A stretch of DNA of 34,043 nucleotides from assembly GCA_026709225.1 (NCBI GenBank), contig JAPOTJ010000106.1:1-34043 (forward strand), written 5' to 3'. The stretch comes from Gammaproteobacteria bacterium. GTDB lineage: Bacteria > Pseudomonadota > Gammaproteobacteria > Pseudomonadales > Azotimanducaceae. The position numbers were made by a program, and so were the translations under genes. Shown in pieces: positions 24,679 to 32,578 of the stretch; positions within the stretch are counted from its first letter, which is position 1, and every line of letters starts with the position of its first letter. Under the pieces are notes generated by a model. It saw only the letters and a list, made by a program, of their open reading frames with translations. It was not told the origin of the DNA and did no database searches.

Positions 24679-26562
24679 ATGAGCCAAGGCCTCGGTCAAT
24701 TTGAGCTACTTGCCACGAAACGGCTCGCACCGCTCTTCACGACGCAGTTCTTCGGCGCCCTCAACGACAACCTGTTCCGCTCGGCGATGGGCGTCATCAT
24801 TGTCTACGGCGGACTGATTGCGAGCGAGGACACCAACTTCTTCGTCAACGCCGCCGCCGCCCTCTTCATGCTGCCTTTTTTCCTGTTCTCGGCGACCGCG
24901 GGACGCTTGGCCGACAAGTACGAGAAAGCCAAGCTCGTGCGCATGATCAAAGTTGCCGAAATTATAGTCGCCGCGCTCGCTGGCCTTGCGCTCTTCACGC
25001 AAAGCGTGCCGATGATGCTGACGGTGCTGTTCTTGCTCGGCACGCAGTCTGCCTTCTTCGGTCCGCTCAAATACTCGATCTTGCCGCAGCATTTGCATGA
25101 ATCCGAGCTGGTCGGCGGCAACGCGATGGTCGCCATGGGTACGTTCGTCGCCATTCTGCTCGGCACGCTGATCGGCACGGCGGTCGGCGGCGGCCGATTC
25201 GATTCAGCCTACGGCGTGTTGTTTGCAATGATTCTCGCGGCTGCCTTCGTTGGCTATGTGGCGAGTCGCAGGATTCCCGCCGCCGAGCCGACCGGCACGG
25301 TCACCGGCACCATGCTCAACCCCGTCAAAGACACGCTGGAGATCATCCGCCTGGCGGCAGCGCGAAAGCCCATTTTCCTCTCTATCCTCGGCGTTTCCTG
25401 GTTCTGGCTCTTGGGCGGCCTCTATATCGCGCAGATTCCGAATCTCACCAAGGTGCACCTCTACGGCGATCAAACCGTGGTGACGCTCTTGCTCGGCTTC
25501 TTCACGCTCTCGATTGCGGCGGGGTCGCTGCTCTGCGAGTGGCTCTCCGGCCGCAAGATCGAAATCGGCCTCGTGCCGTTCGGCGCGCTCGGATTGAGCA
25601 TTGCAGGAATCGATGTGTACTTCGCCATCAATGCGCTTGACCCGGTCGCGACGCGCGGCGCAATGGACTTTCTTGCAGCGGACGGCACGCCAAGACTACT
25701 CGTTGACATCTTCCTGCTCGGCGTGTTCGCCGCCTTCTACGAAGTGCCGCTCTACGCCTCTATTCAGGCACGCACACCGGAGGCGACAAGAGCGCGCGTG
25801 ATCGCTGCGACCAACATCATCAATTCGTTCTTCATGGTCTCGGGGTCTCTCTGCGCCATTCTCTGGCTGAGCGTACTCGGGCTGTCCATCCCGTCGCTGC
25901 TGCTTTCCCTCGCCATCGGCACACTCCTGGTCGCAGGCTTTATCTTCGGTCAAGTGCCCGAGTTCGCGATGCGCTTTCTTATCTGGACGCTGACGCACAC
26001 CATGTATCGCGTCACCCATGAATCGCTCGACCGCATCCCGGAAAAAGGCGCGGCGCTGCTTGTCTGCAATCATGTGAGCTATGTTGATGCGCTCATCATC
26101 GGCGGCTCGGTGCCGCGGCCGGTTCGCTTCATCATGCTTGGTCGCATATTCGACATCCCGGTGCTGAACTTCGTGTTTCGCACCGGCCGCGCCATCCCCA
26201 TCGAGTCGCCGCGCGTCAACAACGACGTCTACGAGCGAGCAATCGAAGAGATACGCGAGGGACTTGAATCGGGCGATCTGCTATGCATTTTCCCTGAAGG
26301 CAAGCTCACGACCGACGGCCGTGTTGACACCTTCAAGCGCGGCGTCGAGGGCATTCTCGCCAGCACCCCCGTGCCAACCGTGCCGCTCGCACTGCAAGGT
26401 CTTTGGGGCAGTTTCTTTAGCCACAAGGGCGGCACCTTCAAGAACACCGGGCGCATCTGGAGCCGCGTCAAAATCGTCGCCGGAGAAGCGCTTGACCCAG
26501 AAGGGCTGAGCGCCGAGACGCTGCGCGCGCACGTCGCTCGCTTGCGCGGCGACCACGCCTGA
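24679..26562 (+). CDS. MFS transporter fused to PlsC-type acyltransferase (LplT-Aas-like)
   Basis: This is a 627-residue membrane protein with two parts. Residues 1 to about 430 are an MFS permease (FFGALNDNLFRSAMGVIIVY, as in lysophospholipid flippases of the LplT type). From about 440 there is a glycerolipid acyltransferase domain with NHVSYVD (HX4D, about 462) and FPEGKLTTDG. It would import or flip lysophospholipids and re-acylate them. It lacks the C-terminal acyl-ACP synthetase seen in E. coli Aas and in longer fusions. I chose ATG 24679 because the conserved part starts soon after (MSQGLGQFELLATKRLAPLF). In-frame starts at 24583 and 24616 would run into the divergent DUF503 gene. Confidence 0.88.
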   Translation: MSQGLGQFELLATKRLAPLFTTQFFGALNDNLFRSAMGVIIVYGGLIASEDTNFFVNAAAALFMLPFFLFSATAGRLADKYEKAKLVRMIKVAEIIVAALAGLALFTQSVPMMLTVLFLLGTQSAFFGPLKYSILPQHLHESELVGGNAMVAMGTFVAILLGTLIGTAVGGGRFDSAYGVLFAMILAAAFVGYVASRRIPAAEPTGTVTGTMLNPVKDTLEIIRLAAARKPIFLSILGVSWFWLLGGLYIAQIPNLTKVHLYGDQTVVTLLLGFFTLSIAAGSLLCEWLSGRKIEIGLVPFGALGLSIAGIDVYFAINALDPVATRGAMDFLAADGTPRLLVDIFLLGVFAAFYEVPLYASIQARTPEATRARVIAATNIINSFFMVSGSLCAILWLSVLGLSIPSLLLSLAIGTLLVAGFIFGQVPEFAMRFLIWTLTHTMYRVTHESLDRIPEKGAALLVCNHVSYVDALIIGGSVPRPVRFIMLGRIFDIPVLNFVFRTGRAIPIESPRVNNDVYERAIEEIREGLESGDLLCIFPEGKLTTDGRVDTFKRGVEGILASTPVPTVPLALQGLWGSFFSHKGGTFKNTGRIWSRVKIVAGEALDPEGLSAETLRAHVARLRGDHA

Positions 26563-26615
26563 CCCACACTGAAGTCCCTTTGCAGACAAAAGAGAACGAA
26601 TGCTGCTCAAAGACA

Positions 26616-26778
26616 AGGAATGACGCCGCCAGCACGCGCCAGATGGCCTCCCGAAGGGCGTTTCACGTGGTCGTGGAGTCGATTTCCTTGGTTTTCCCGT
26701 TCAGGCGCGTGCCAGCGAACCGCTCTTGGTCCGGCGGCAAGTGAAGCGCTGAGCGCAGTGGACTTGATCAGAGGTTCC
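26616..26778. mobile_element. MITE-like element, copy B (left end missing)
   Basis: These 163 bases appear identical to 31212-31374, the right two-thirds of the complete element. The right end GACTTGATCAGAGGTTCC is intact, but the 90-base left part with its matching inverted end is absent. It lies between two convergent genes (stops at 26562 and 26795). The short frame inside, reading MTPPARARWPPEGRF, is shared with copy C and looks incidental. Confidence 0.8.
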
Positions 26779-26794
26779 CTTAAGCGCTGCGTGG

Positions 26795-28039
26795 CTAATA
26801 GCCTTCCGCACCGTCCTCTTCAAGCGACCCGTCAGGCCGTGGAATTGCCAGCACAATCAGGTTGCCGACAACAATGCCGCCGATCATCGTATAGAGCATC
26901 GGCTTCAAGGTGCCGTCATGCAGAACGCCAGACAAGGCACCAAGCAACCCTCCCATGAGGAACATGCTGATGCCCATAAGCGATGAAGCGCTGCCGACCA
27001 AGCGTTTGAAGCGCGTCAGGTAGAGGCCGGATACCGCCGGCCCGATCAGGCCGTTGACGCCCATGGCCAGGGCAAGCACGGGCGTGAACAACAGCACCGG
27101 AATTTCATCTGCGCCGAAGACAAGTGCTGCGAGCGCGGTGAAAAATAGTAGTTGAACCCCGCGACCGATACGAAAAAGCAGCGCAGGCGGCAATCGCCGA
27201 ATCAGGCGCGAAGCGAGCACGGTGAAACACAGCATCGACACGACATTGGCGCCAAAGTAGAACGGGAACATCGCCTCGCCAACTTCAAAATACTCAAGGT
27301 AGATGAACGACGAATTGGTGATGAACACAAACATCAGACATGAAATGCATGCGTTGCCGAGGATGTACATAAGCGGCACGGGTCGGCCTTGAATGCGTCT
27401 GGTGATCACCGCAAGGTACTGCGGCAGAATGCCGCGCCAGCGAATGTGCCGCCCGGGATTCGGCGCCGTTTCTGGAATTCGGCTGAATGCAATCAGCGCG
27501 AACACGCCGTAGAGCCCGAGAAACACAAAGATCGACTCCCAGCCCAATGGCAGCAGCAAGCTGCCAATCATCGGCGCCAGGAGTGGCGCAATCAGCATGA
27601 CCATGAAGACGATTGGGAACTTGCGCACGGCTTCGCGCGCAGGATAGGCGTCGCGCACCATGGGCATGCACACAACGGCGCAGAGACCACCGCCAACAGC
27701 CTGCACGAAGCGAAGTGCCTGCACATGTTCGATGCGCGTCGAAAAAACGATGATGAGGGTGGTGATGATGAATACCACAAGGCCGAACGTCGCCACGCGC
27801 TTGCGGCCAATCTGATCTGAAATCGGCCCGCCGATGAGCTGACCAAGCGCAAAGCCCACAAGATAGAGGCTCAAGGTGTGATTAACTTCAACGATGCCGA
27901 CGCCGAAGTCCAAGGCCATCGTCGGCATGGCGGGCAGATAGGCGTCGATGGCGATTGGGGAGATCGCCACCATGGCGGCGACGAGCAGCAGGAATCCGCG
28001 TGGCAGATTGGTGGCGTTGCCGCCCGTGGGTTGATTCAT
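26795..28039 (-). CDS. MFS drug transporter, Bcr/CflA type
   Basis: This is a 414-residue inner-membrane efflux carrier. The N-terminus LLVAAMVAISPIAIDAYLPA followed by MPTMALDFGV is a hallmark of the Bcr/CflA branch. Motif A is seen as GGPISDQIGRKRV and antiporter motif C-like residues as FVQAVGGGLCAVV. Twelve membrane segments can be traced. Relatives export drugs, peptides or sulfonamides; the natural substrate here is unknown. The start ATG overlaps the enoyl-CoA hydratase stop by four bases, so it is the last gene of a three-gene operon. A role exporting a pathway intermediate is possible but inferred. Confidence 0.88.
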   Translation of the reverse strand: MNQPTGGNATNLPRGFLLLVAAMVAISPIAIDAYLPAMPTMALDFGVGIVEVNHTLSLYLVGFALGQLIGGPISDQIGRKRVATFGLVVFIITTLIIVFSTRIEHVQALRFVQAVGGGLCAVVCMPMVRDAYPAREAVRKFPIVFMVMLIAPLLAPMIGSLLLPLGWESIFVFLGLYGVFALIAFSRIPETAPNPGRHIRWRGILPQYLAVITRRIQGRPVPLMYILGNACISCLMFVFITNSSFIYLEYFEVGEAMFPFYFGANVVSMLCFTVLASRLIRRLPPALLFRIGRGVQLLFFTALAALVFGADEIPVLLFTPVLALAMGVNGLIGPAVSGLYLTRFKRLVGSASSLMGISMFLMGGLLGALSGVLHDGTLKPMLYTMIGGIVVGNLIVLAIPRPDGSLEEDGAEGY

Positions 28040-28863
28040 GGAATCTTGGCCACGAGATCCGCGACGCGCAGCTCACCCTCCCGTGTTTGACCGCCGAGTT
28101 CGAGGAATTTTTTCATGGCGCTCCGCGCTTCGTCGCTGCGCAAGGCACGCTGAAAGAGATAGGCCTCCTCTCTTAAGCCTTCGGACAGCGGCAGTTCGGC
28201 GTTGTTCACGGATTCCTTGGCAAGACGCACGGCATCGACCGGAAACGAAGCCACGCGAGCAGCGAGGGCATCCACGAACGGCGCGATGTCGTCGCTATCG
28301 AACACGCGATTCAGATAGCCCCAGCGCTCGGCTGTTTCGGCATCAAGGTCAACACCGCCCACAATGATCTCAAGCGCCCGCGCTCGGCCCACGAGCCGTG
28401 GCAAGCGCTGGGTACCTGTACCGCCGGGAATAATGCCGATCGGCACTTCCATCTGATTGATCATGGTCTTGCCCTTGACGCCGTAGCGCAGGTCGCAACT
28501 GAGCGCAAGCTCGCTGCCGCCGCCGCCCGCGCGCCCTTCGAGCTGCGCAATGGTGAGCTTGTCCATGGTTCGAAAACGCTCGCACATCTGATGAAACGGA
28601 TTGAGGGTGTCGTCGCGCGCCGGTGCCGCATTGGTCGGGAAGTCGAGAATCAGCCCGACATCAAAGTGTGCGATGAAAAACTCTGGATTGGCGCTTTTCA
28701 GCACCACCACGGACAAATCTGGATCTGCTTCGAGCGTCGCCGAGAGCTTCAACAAGTCAACGTAGAGCGCCTGATCCATGAGATTGATTGGAGGATTGTC
28801 AATCGTCACCTGCGCGACGCGCCCCGAGACATCCACTTGAAGTGTGTCGAATTCGTATGTCAT
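28036..28863 (-). CDS. Enoyl-CoA hydratase/isomerase family protein
   Basis: This is a 275-residue crotonase-fold enzyme. I start it at ATG 28863, which overlaps the SDR stop as ATGA. The oxyanion-hole region is GRAGGGGSELALSCDLRYG. The two catalytic glutamate positions of hydratases both seem present, one in NQMEVPIGIIPGGTGTQRLP and one in RARALEIIVGG. It would add water to a 2-enoyl-CoA, probably as a beta-oxidation step. The N-terminal half is slightly unusual (NPEFFIAHFDVGLI), which fits a specialised paralogue. It is the middle gene of an SDR-hydratase-MFS operon. Confidence 0.88.
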   Translation of the reverse strand: MTYEFDTLQVDVSGRVAQVTIDNPPINLMDQALYVDLLKLSATLEADPDLSVVVLKSANPEFFIAHFDVGLILDFPTNAAPARDDTLNPFHQMCERFRTMDKLTIAQLEGRAGGGGSELALSCDLRYGVKGKTMINQMEVPIGIIPGGTGTQRLPRLVGRARALEIIVGGVDLDAETAERWGYLNRVFDSDDIAPFVDALAARVASFPVDAVRLAKESVNNAELPLSEGLREEAYLFQRALRSDEARSAMKKFLELGGQTREGELRVADLVAKIP

Positions 28864-29780
28864 GTCCACACTGGCTCAACGCCTGTGAGTTCTGCCGAGA
28901 CCTCCCACAGCTTTTGCGCCTCTGCCTCGTTGTGGGCGTTCGCGCCCGTTCTGCGAAGAATCGGCGCGCCGGCAATCTCTAACATGCCGCCCGGTCCGAA
29001 ATAATCGCCGCCCTCGGCACTCGGGTCGGTCGCCGCTCGCAACGTCGGCAACGCACCGCCTTCAAGCGTGTTGACGACGAGCATTGCGATCGGGCGCACG
29101 AGCGTCCGTACTATCTGGGGAATGTCCCTGCCAAGTTCCGTCCATACGCCACCCGGATGGCAGGCAAGTGAGATGGTGTGCGCGTTGCTTGCGCGCAAGC
29201 GACGTTCAAGTTCAAAAGTGAACAGCAGATTGGCGAGCTTGCTCATGGCATAACGAGTGAACCCCGAATATGACTGCTCGGCGTGCAGGTCTGCCCAGTT
29301 CATGGCAGCCCGCCTGTGCACATGGCTTCCGACCGCCACAATTCTCGCATTCTTTGAAGCTTCGAGCTTCTGAATCAAGCGGGCGACAAGCGCAAAGTGA
29401 CCAAGGTGGTTGATCCCGAAATGCGATTCGAACCCGTCCTTGGTGAGCGTGCGCGTGGTCGCGGCGACGCCAGCATTGTTAATGAGACAGTCAAGCCTCG
29501 GCTCTTCCAAGACCAGTTCAGCCGCTGTATTGACCGATGCGAGGTCGCCAAGGTCGAGTGGCACAAGACGAAGGTCGGCATCGACGGTGCGTTCTCGTAT
29601 TCGCTTGCACGCCGCTTCTCCGCGCGCCAATGAGCGGCAGCCGAGCAACACCCTCGCGCCGCGAGACGCGAGGGCGGCCGCGGTTTCGAAGCCGATGCCG
29701 GCATTCGCGCCCGTCACCAAGAAAGTGCGCCCTGCCTGTGACGGCACGTCCGCGAGCGAATATGATTTCTGCGATGTCAA
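28860..29780 (-). CDS. Short-chain dehydrogenase/reductase
   Basis: This is a 306-residue NAD(P)-dependent SDR. The cofactor motif is FLVTGANAGIGFETAAAL, the structural motif is LINNAGVA, and the catalytic Tyr-Lys pair is in YAMSKLANLL, with serine in VAVGSHVHRR. Its C-terminal part resembles the retinol dehydrogenase/WW-oxidoreductase branch (CHPGGVWTELG). The start is TTG at 29780, supported by an AGGAG site five bases upstream. It opens the operon with the hydratase and Bcr-type carrier. The substrate is unknown. Confidence 0.87.
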   Translation of the reverse strand: MTSQKSYSLADVPSQAGRTFLVTGANAGIGFETAAALASRGARVLLGCRSLARGEAACKRIRERTVDADLRLVPLDLGDLASVNTAAELVLEEPRLDCLINNAGVAATTRTLTKDGFESHFGINHLGHFALVARLIQKLEASKNARIVAVGSHVHRRAAMNWADLHAEQSYSGFTRYAMSKLANLLFTFELERRLRASNAHTISLACHPGGVWTELGRDIPQIVRTLVRPIAMLVVNTLEGGALPTLRAATDPSAEGGDYFGPGGMLEIAGAPILRRTGANAHNEAEAQKLWEVSAELTGVEPVWT

Positions 29781-29842
29781 TGACGCTCCTGATGTGACCG
29801 CTGCCGAGCAGCATTGTTGGTCTTCTCGGCTGGCAATTGCAA

Positions 29843-30316
29843 TTACGCTTGTGAATTTTGCTGCGCACGCAAGACGCCCTGCGCATAGAGGGCGTCGAAA
29901 TTGATCGGCGCAAGCTTCAAGGGCGGGAACCCGCCGCGCAGCGCAAGACTGTCGATCGTCTCACGCACGTAGGGAAAGAGCGTCGTCAGGCAGAAGGTGC
30001 CCATGACCTGATGAATCTGCTGCTCGGCGAATCCATCGAATGAAAAGATGCCAGCTTGCTGCACTTCAATGATAAATGCGATCTGTCCGTCTTTGGCCTT
30101 GCCTTCGATGCGCGTGTTGAGAATGACCTCATAGCGAGGGCTGCCAAGCGGCTTGGTTGAGGCATTGAAATCAACCTGCAGCCTCGGCTCCAAGGATTCG
30201 CCGAATACCTGAGGCGACATAGGCGATTCGAACGAGGCATCTTTCAGATAGATATGCTCAAGCCGCACTTCGGGCGTCAAGGTCTGCCCTTCGACTTGAT
30301 TGTCATCGTCGGCCAT
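29843..30316 (-). CDS. secB: Protein-export chaperone SecB
   Basis: This is a 157-residue SecB, a cytoplasmic tetrameric chaperone that keeps preproteins unfolded and hands them to SecA. Matching regions are RLEHIYLKDASFESP, DVILNTR-like strands (EVILNTRIEG), the QAGIFSF strand, GTFCLTTLFPYVRETI and the C-terminal GGFPPLKLAPINFDALY. Length is normal. The ATG at 30316 follows the divergent spacer shared with the toxin-antitoxin pair. It stands 62 bases before the SDR start and is probably transcribed on its own. Confidence 0.95.
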   Translation of the reverse strand: MADDDNQVEGQTLTPEVRLEHIYLKDASFESPMSPQVFGESLEPRLQVDFNASTKPLGSPRYEVILNTRIEGKAKDGQIAFIIEVQQAGIFSFDGFAEQQIHQVMGTFCLTTLFPYVRETIDSLALRGGFPPLKLAPINFDALYAQGVLRAQQNSQA

Positions 30317-30450
30317 GTCGTGCGTCGCTCATACGAAGGTGGGGCAGTGTATACGCTTCTTGTCGACAAAGAAAATTGACAATTGCCCCTTCGCCCATGG
30401 TTGTAATACACTTCGTGATACATTCATTCGCCCAAGATCGTCAACCCCCA
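30317..30450. promoter_or_regulatory. Divergent regulatory spacer, secB and toxin-antitoxin
   Basis: This 134-base spacer holds a perfect 10-bp palindrome TTGTCGACAA (30360-30369), just left of TTGACAATTG (30375-30384). The palindrome is a candidate operator for the RHH antitoxin, since such antitoxins repress their own promoter. TAATAC near 30412 could be the -10 for the pair, but spacing to TTGACA is too long for a firm promoter call. Confidence 0.3.
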
Positions 30451-30711
30451 ATGAGCACCCGCACGGTCAGATTAGACGATGAAGGAGAACAGCGACTCGC
30501 CGATTTGCGCGAGCGCACTGGCTTCTCGATCTCAGATGTGTTCAAGAACGCGCTCGAACACTACACGAAGGTCGCGCCGTCAAAGCGACAGAAGACGTCG
30601 TATGAAATTTACTGCGAGCTTGACATTGGCGCAGGGAGCGGCAATTCGGATGGTTCAGTAAACGTAAAGACGAAAGTCGCTGAAATCATACGCAAGAAGC
30701 ACGGACGGTGA
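30451..30711 (+). CDS. Ribbon-helix-helix antitoxin (VapB-type)
   Basis: This is an 86-residue antitoxin. I start it at ATG 30451 (MSTRTVRLDDEGEQRLADL), where the ribbon strand STRTVRLD and helices RLADLRERTGFSISDVFKNA form the RHH DNA-binding fold. In-frame starts further left would add unrelated residues. The C-terminal tail (SYEIYCELDIGAG...KKHGR) would bind and block the toxin. The stop overlaps the toxin start as GTGA, the usual arrangement for coupled antitoxin-toxin translation. Confidence 0.82.
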   Translation: MSTRTVRLDDEGEQRLADLRERTGFSISDVFKNALEHYTKVAPSKRQKTSYEIYCELDIGAGSGNSDGSVNVKTKVAEIIRKKHGR

Positions 30712-31121
30712 TTTTGACCGACGCTGGTCCGCTCGTTGCACTGTTCGACCGCTCGGACAGCTATCACGAATCGACATCCGCTACTCTTCGGCGAATATCA
30801 GAACCGCTCGCATCCACTTTACCGGCGCTTACCGAAGCATTCTACTTGCTCGGCGCTGGCAGCTCTCGCACTTCGGCGCTCACGGACTTTGTCAGTAATG
30901 ACGGGCTTCGAGTGCTTTTTCTCGATCCTCCTCGACTCTCTCGCGCATTCGAACTCATGCAGGAATACGCCGATTTGCCGATGGATTTCGCCGATGCCAC
31001 GCTCGTCAGCATGGCCGAGAGTCTTGGAACGCAGAAAGTCTTCACCCTTGACCGTGGCGATTTCTCGGTGTACCGCATCAAAAAAGGCTATCGCCACCTA
31101 CCCTTTGAAGTGATCGGCTAA
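30708..31121 (+). CDS. PIN-domain ribonuclease toxin (VapC-type)
   Basis: This is a 137-residue PIN toxin starting at GTG 30708. The acidic active-site residues are all present: Asp5 in ILTDAGPLVAL, Glu43 in LPALTEAFYLL, Asp93/Asp96 in MDFADATLV and Asp115/Asp118 in FTLDRGDFSVYR. Such toxins cut tRNA or rRNA when freed from the antitoxin. Length is normal and the gene looks intact. Its TAA stop (31119-31121) lies inside the CTAA that was duplicated when the 253-bp element inserted, so the insertion left the reading frame untouched. Confidence 0.85.
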   Translation: MILTDAGPLVALFDRSDSYHESTSATLRRISEPLASTLPALTEAFYLLGAGSSRTSALTDFVSNDGLRVLFLDPPRLSRAFELMQEYADLPMDFADATLVSMAESLGTQKVFTLDRGDFSVYRIKKGYRHLPFEVIG

Positions 31122-31374
31122 GGAACCTCTGATTAAGTCTGCAAAGCTCAGAGGCCATCTGGCGTGCGCTGGCAAGGAGTGACGAAGCAGCGTGGCAGGC
31201 CCCACGTAATGAGGAATGACGCCGCCAGCACGCGCCAGATGGCCTCCCGAAGGGCGTTTCACGTGGTCGTGGAGTCGATTTCCTTGGTTTTCCCGTTCAG
31301 GCGCGTGCCAGCGAACCGCTCTTGGTCCGGCGGCAAGTGAAGCGCTGAGCGCAGTGGACTTGATCAGAGGTTCC
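31122..31374. mobile_element. Complete 253-bp MITE-like element with target duplication, copy C
   Basis: The ends are inverted repeats: GGAACCTCTGATTAAGTC at 31122-31139 and GACTTGATCAGAGGTTCC at 31357-31374 (17 of 18 positions pair). CTAA flanks both sides (31118-31121 and 31375-31378), a 4-bp target duplication of IS5-family type. An inner inverted repeat (31151-31173 with 31224-31246, 20 of 23) makes it fold strongly. No transposase is encoded, so it would need one in trans. Copies A and B share its right end. It sits exactly between the PIN toxin stop and the dehydrogenase stop. Confidence 0.88.
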
Positions 31375-32343
31375 CTAATGCCCTCCAAACCCAGCGCGCA
31401 GCGCTGACAGCACGCGGTTGGCCATGCTCGATGCCCGCTGTGATGCGAAGCGTGCGTACATGGCGGCGGCGAGTGCCGGCGTCGGTGTCGCCAACTCCAG
31501 TGCTGCTTGCATGGCCCAGCGGCCTTCGCCCGAATCCGCGACCTTGTGCGAAAAGTCACGAAGCTCGCCGTCGTCCGCCAGCGCCTCGGCAGCGAGATCA
31601 AGCAGCCACGAAGGAATAACGCTGCCACGCCGCCAGAGCTCGGCGATTTCGCCCACATCCAATTCCAAACGGCGCTCTTCGGGCAGGCTCGAATCGCCGC
31701 GCGCGTGCATCAGCTCGAAGCCTTCGGCATAGGCCTGCATCATTCCGTATTCAATCGCATTGTGCACCATCTTGACAAAGTGCCCGGCACCAGCGCCGCC
31801 GCAATGAAGGTAGCCCATCTCTGCTGTCGAGGCAGCATCAGACTTGGGGCCCGCACGCGGGGTCTCGCCTTGACCAGGTGCCAAGGCTTCGAACACGCGG
31901 GTCATTGACACCGCTGCCTGCTTCGAGCCTCCGATCATCAGGCAGTAGCCGCGATCAAGCCCAAGCACGCCGCCGCTCACACCAACATCGAGATAGTCGA
32001 TGCCGCGCACGCTCAGCATCTCGCGCCGCGACCAGTCCTCCTGCCAGTGCGAGTTGCCGCCGTCAACCACCACGTCGCCCGGTTCGAGGATCAACGACAA
32101 CTGCGAAATCGTCTCGCGTGTCACTTCGCCAGCCGGCAGCATCAGCCACACGGCGCGCGGCGGCGCGAGCAGCCGAGCCACCTCACTCAAGTCGGCCGCT
32201 GGCCTTGCGCCAGCTTCTCGAAGCGCCTCGCGAGCCATCTCGTCACGGTCGTAGACCACACAGTCGATGCCAGCGCCAAGTAGTCGTTGCACCATATTGC
32301 CACCCATGCGGCCAAGACCAAGCATGGCAATCGAGTCGTGCAT
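31375..32343 (-). CDS. gnd: 6-phosphogluconate dehydrogenase (decarboxylating), short form
   Basis: This is a 322-residue enzyme that oxidises and decarboxylates 6-phosphogluconate to ribulose 5-phosphate. I start it at ATG 32343 (MHDSIAMLGLGRMGGNMVQRL), since the family begins directly with the Rossmann motif. Other motifs are VVDGGNSHW, VSGGVLGLDRGYCLMIGG and the catalytic KMVHNAIEYGMMQAY. The acidic residue after the second strand (VVYDRDE) suggests NAD rather than NADP preference (inference). The short length matches the YqeC/GntZ-like branch rather than the 470-residue form. Its TAG stop lies in the right CTAA duplication of the 253-bp element. Confidence 0.9.
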   Translation of the reverse strand: MHDSIAMLGLGRMGGNMVQRLLGAGIDCVVYDRDEMAREALREAGARPAADLSEVARLLAPPRAVWLMLPAGEVTRETISQLSLILEPGDVVVDGGNSHWQEDWSRREMLSVRGIDYLDVGVSGGVLGLDRGYCLMIGGSKQAAVSMTRVFEALAPGQGETPRAGPKSDAASTAEMGYLHCGGAGAGHFVKMVHNAIEYGMMQAYAEGFELMHARGDSSLPEERRLELDVGEIAELWRRGSVIPSWLLDLAAEALADDGELRDFSHKVADSGEGRWAMQAALELATPTPALAAAMYARFASQRASSMANRVLSALRAGFGGH

Positions 32344-32388
32344 GAAGAGGTTCCCATTGAAAGCGAACGCCGATTCTCGCACATGGCT

Positions 32389-32419
32389 TTGACAACACTC
32401 TCGGAAATGGTGGTATATT
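32389..32419 (+). promoter_or_regulatory. Candidate rho promoter
   Basis: TTGACA at 32389-32394 and TATATT at 32414-32419 are separated by 19 bases, slightly wide but otherwise close to the sigma-70 consensus. Transcription would start near 32427, giving a leader of about 150 bases before rho. It lies in the divergent spacer with the 6-phosphogluconate dehydrogenase gene. Confidence 0.55.
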
Positions 32420-32437
32420 GCGCCGCATGTCGCGTTG

Positions 32438-32563
32438 ATGACTCTTGGCAGCAGCCTTCCATGTGAGTCCGGCGCACACTGCCAATCACCCTTTTCGCGC
32501 GTTCGCACCCTTCCCTGCCCATGCCTTGCGCGAAATGGCGAATCCTTGAATTGCTCGTTTTGA
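32438..32563 (+). promoter_or_regulatory. C-rich rho leader with a 41-codon frame
   Basis: The leader of rho is strikingly rich in C and poor in G between about 32494 and 32530 (for example TTCGCACCCTTCCCTGCCC), the composition expected for a Rho-utilisation (rut) site. A 41-codon frame from ATG 32438 to TGA 32563 runs through it. In E. coli, rho is autoregulated through its leader, which also holds a short leader frame; this arrangement is comparable by position only, and the peptide is not similar. Confidence 0.4.
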
Positions 32564-32578
32564 TGGACACCCCCGAAG

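Noticed and set aside
26578-26587. 10-bp CTTTGCAGAC, reverse complement of 31137-31146 near the left end of the complete element
   Set aside because: It is too short to show that copy B's left end was inverted rather than lost.
26620-26958. 112-residue frame sharing its first 54 residues with a frame at 31216
   Set aside because: The shared part is exactly the repeated element and the frames diverge at its border. There is no ribosome site and no domain, so it is an incidental frame in the element.
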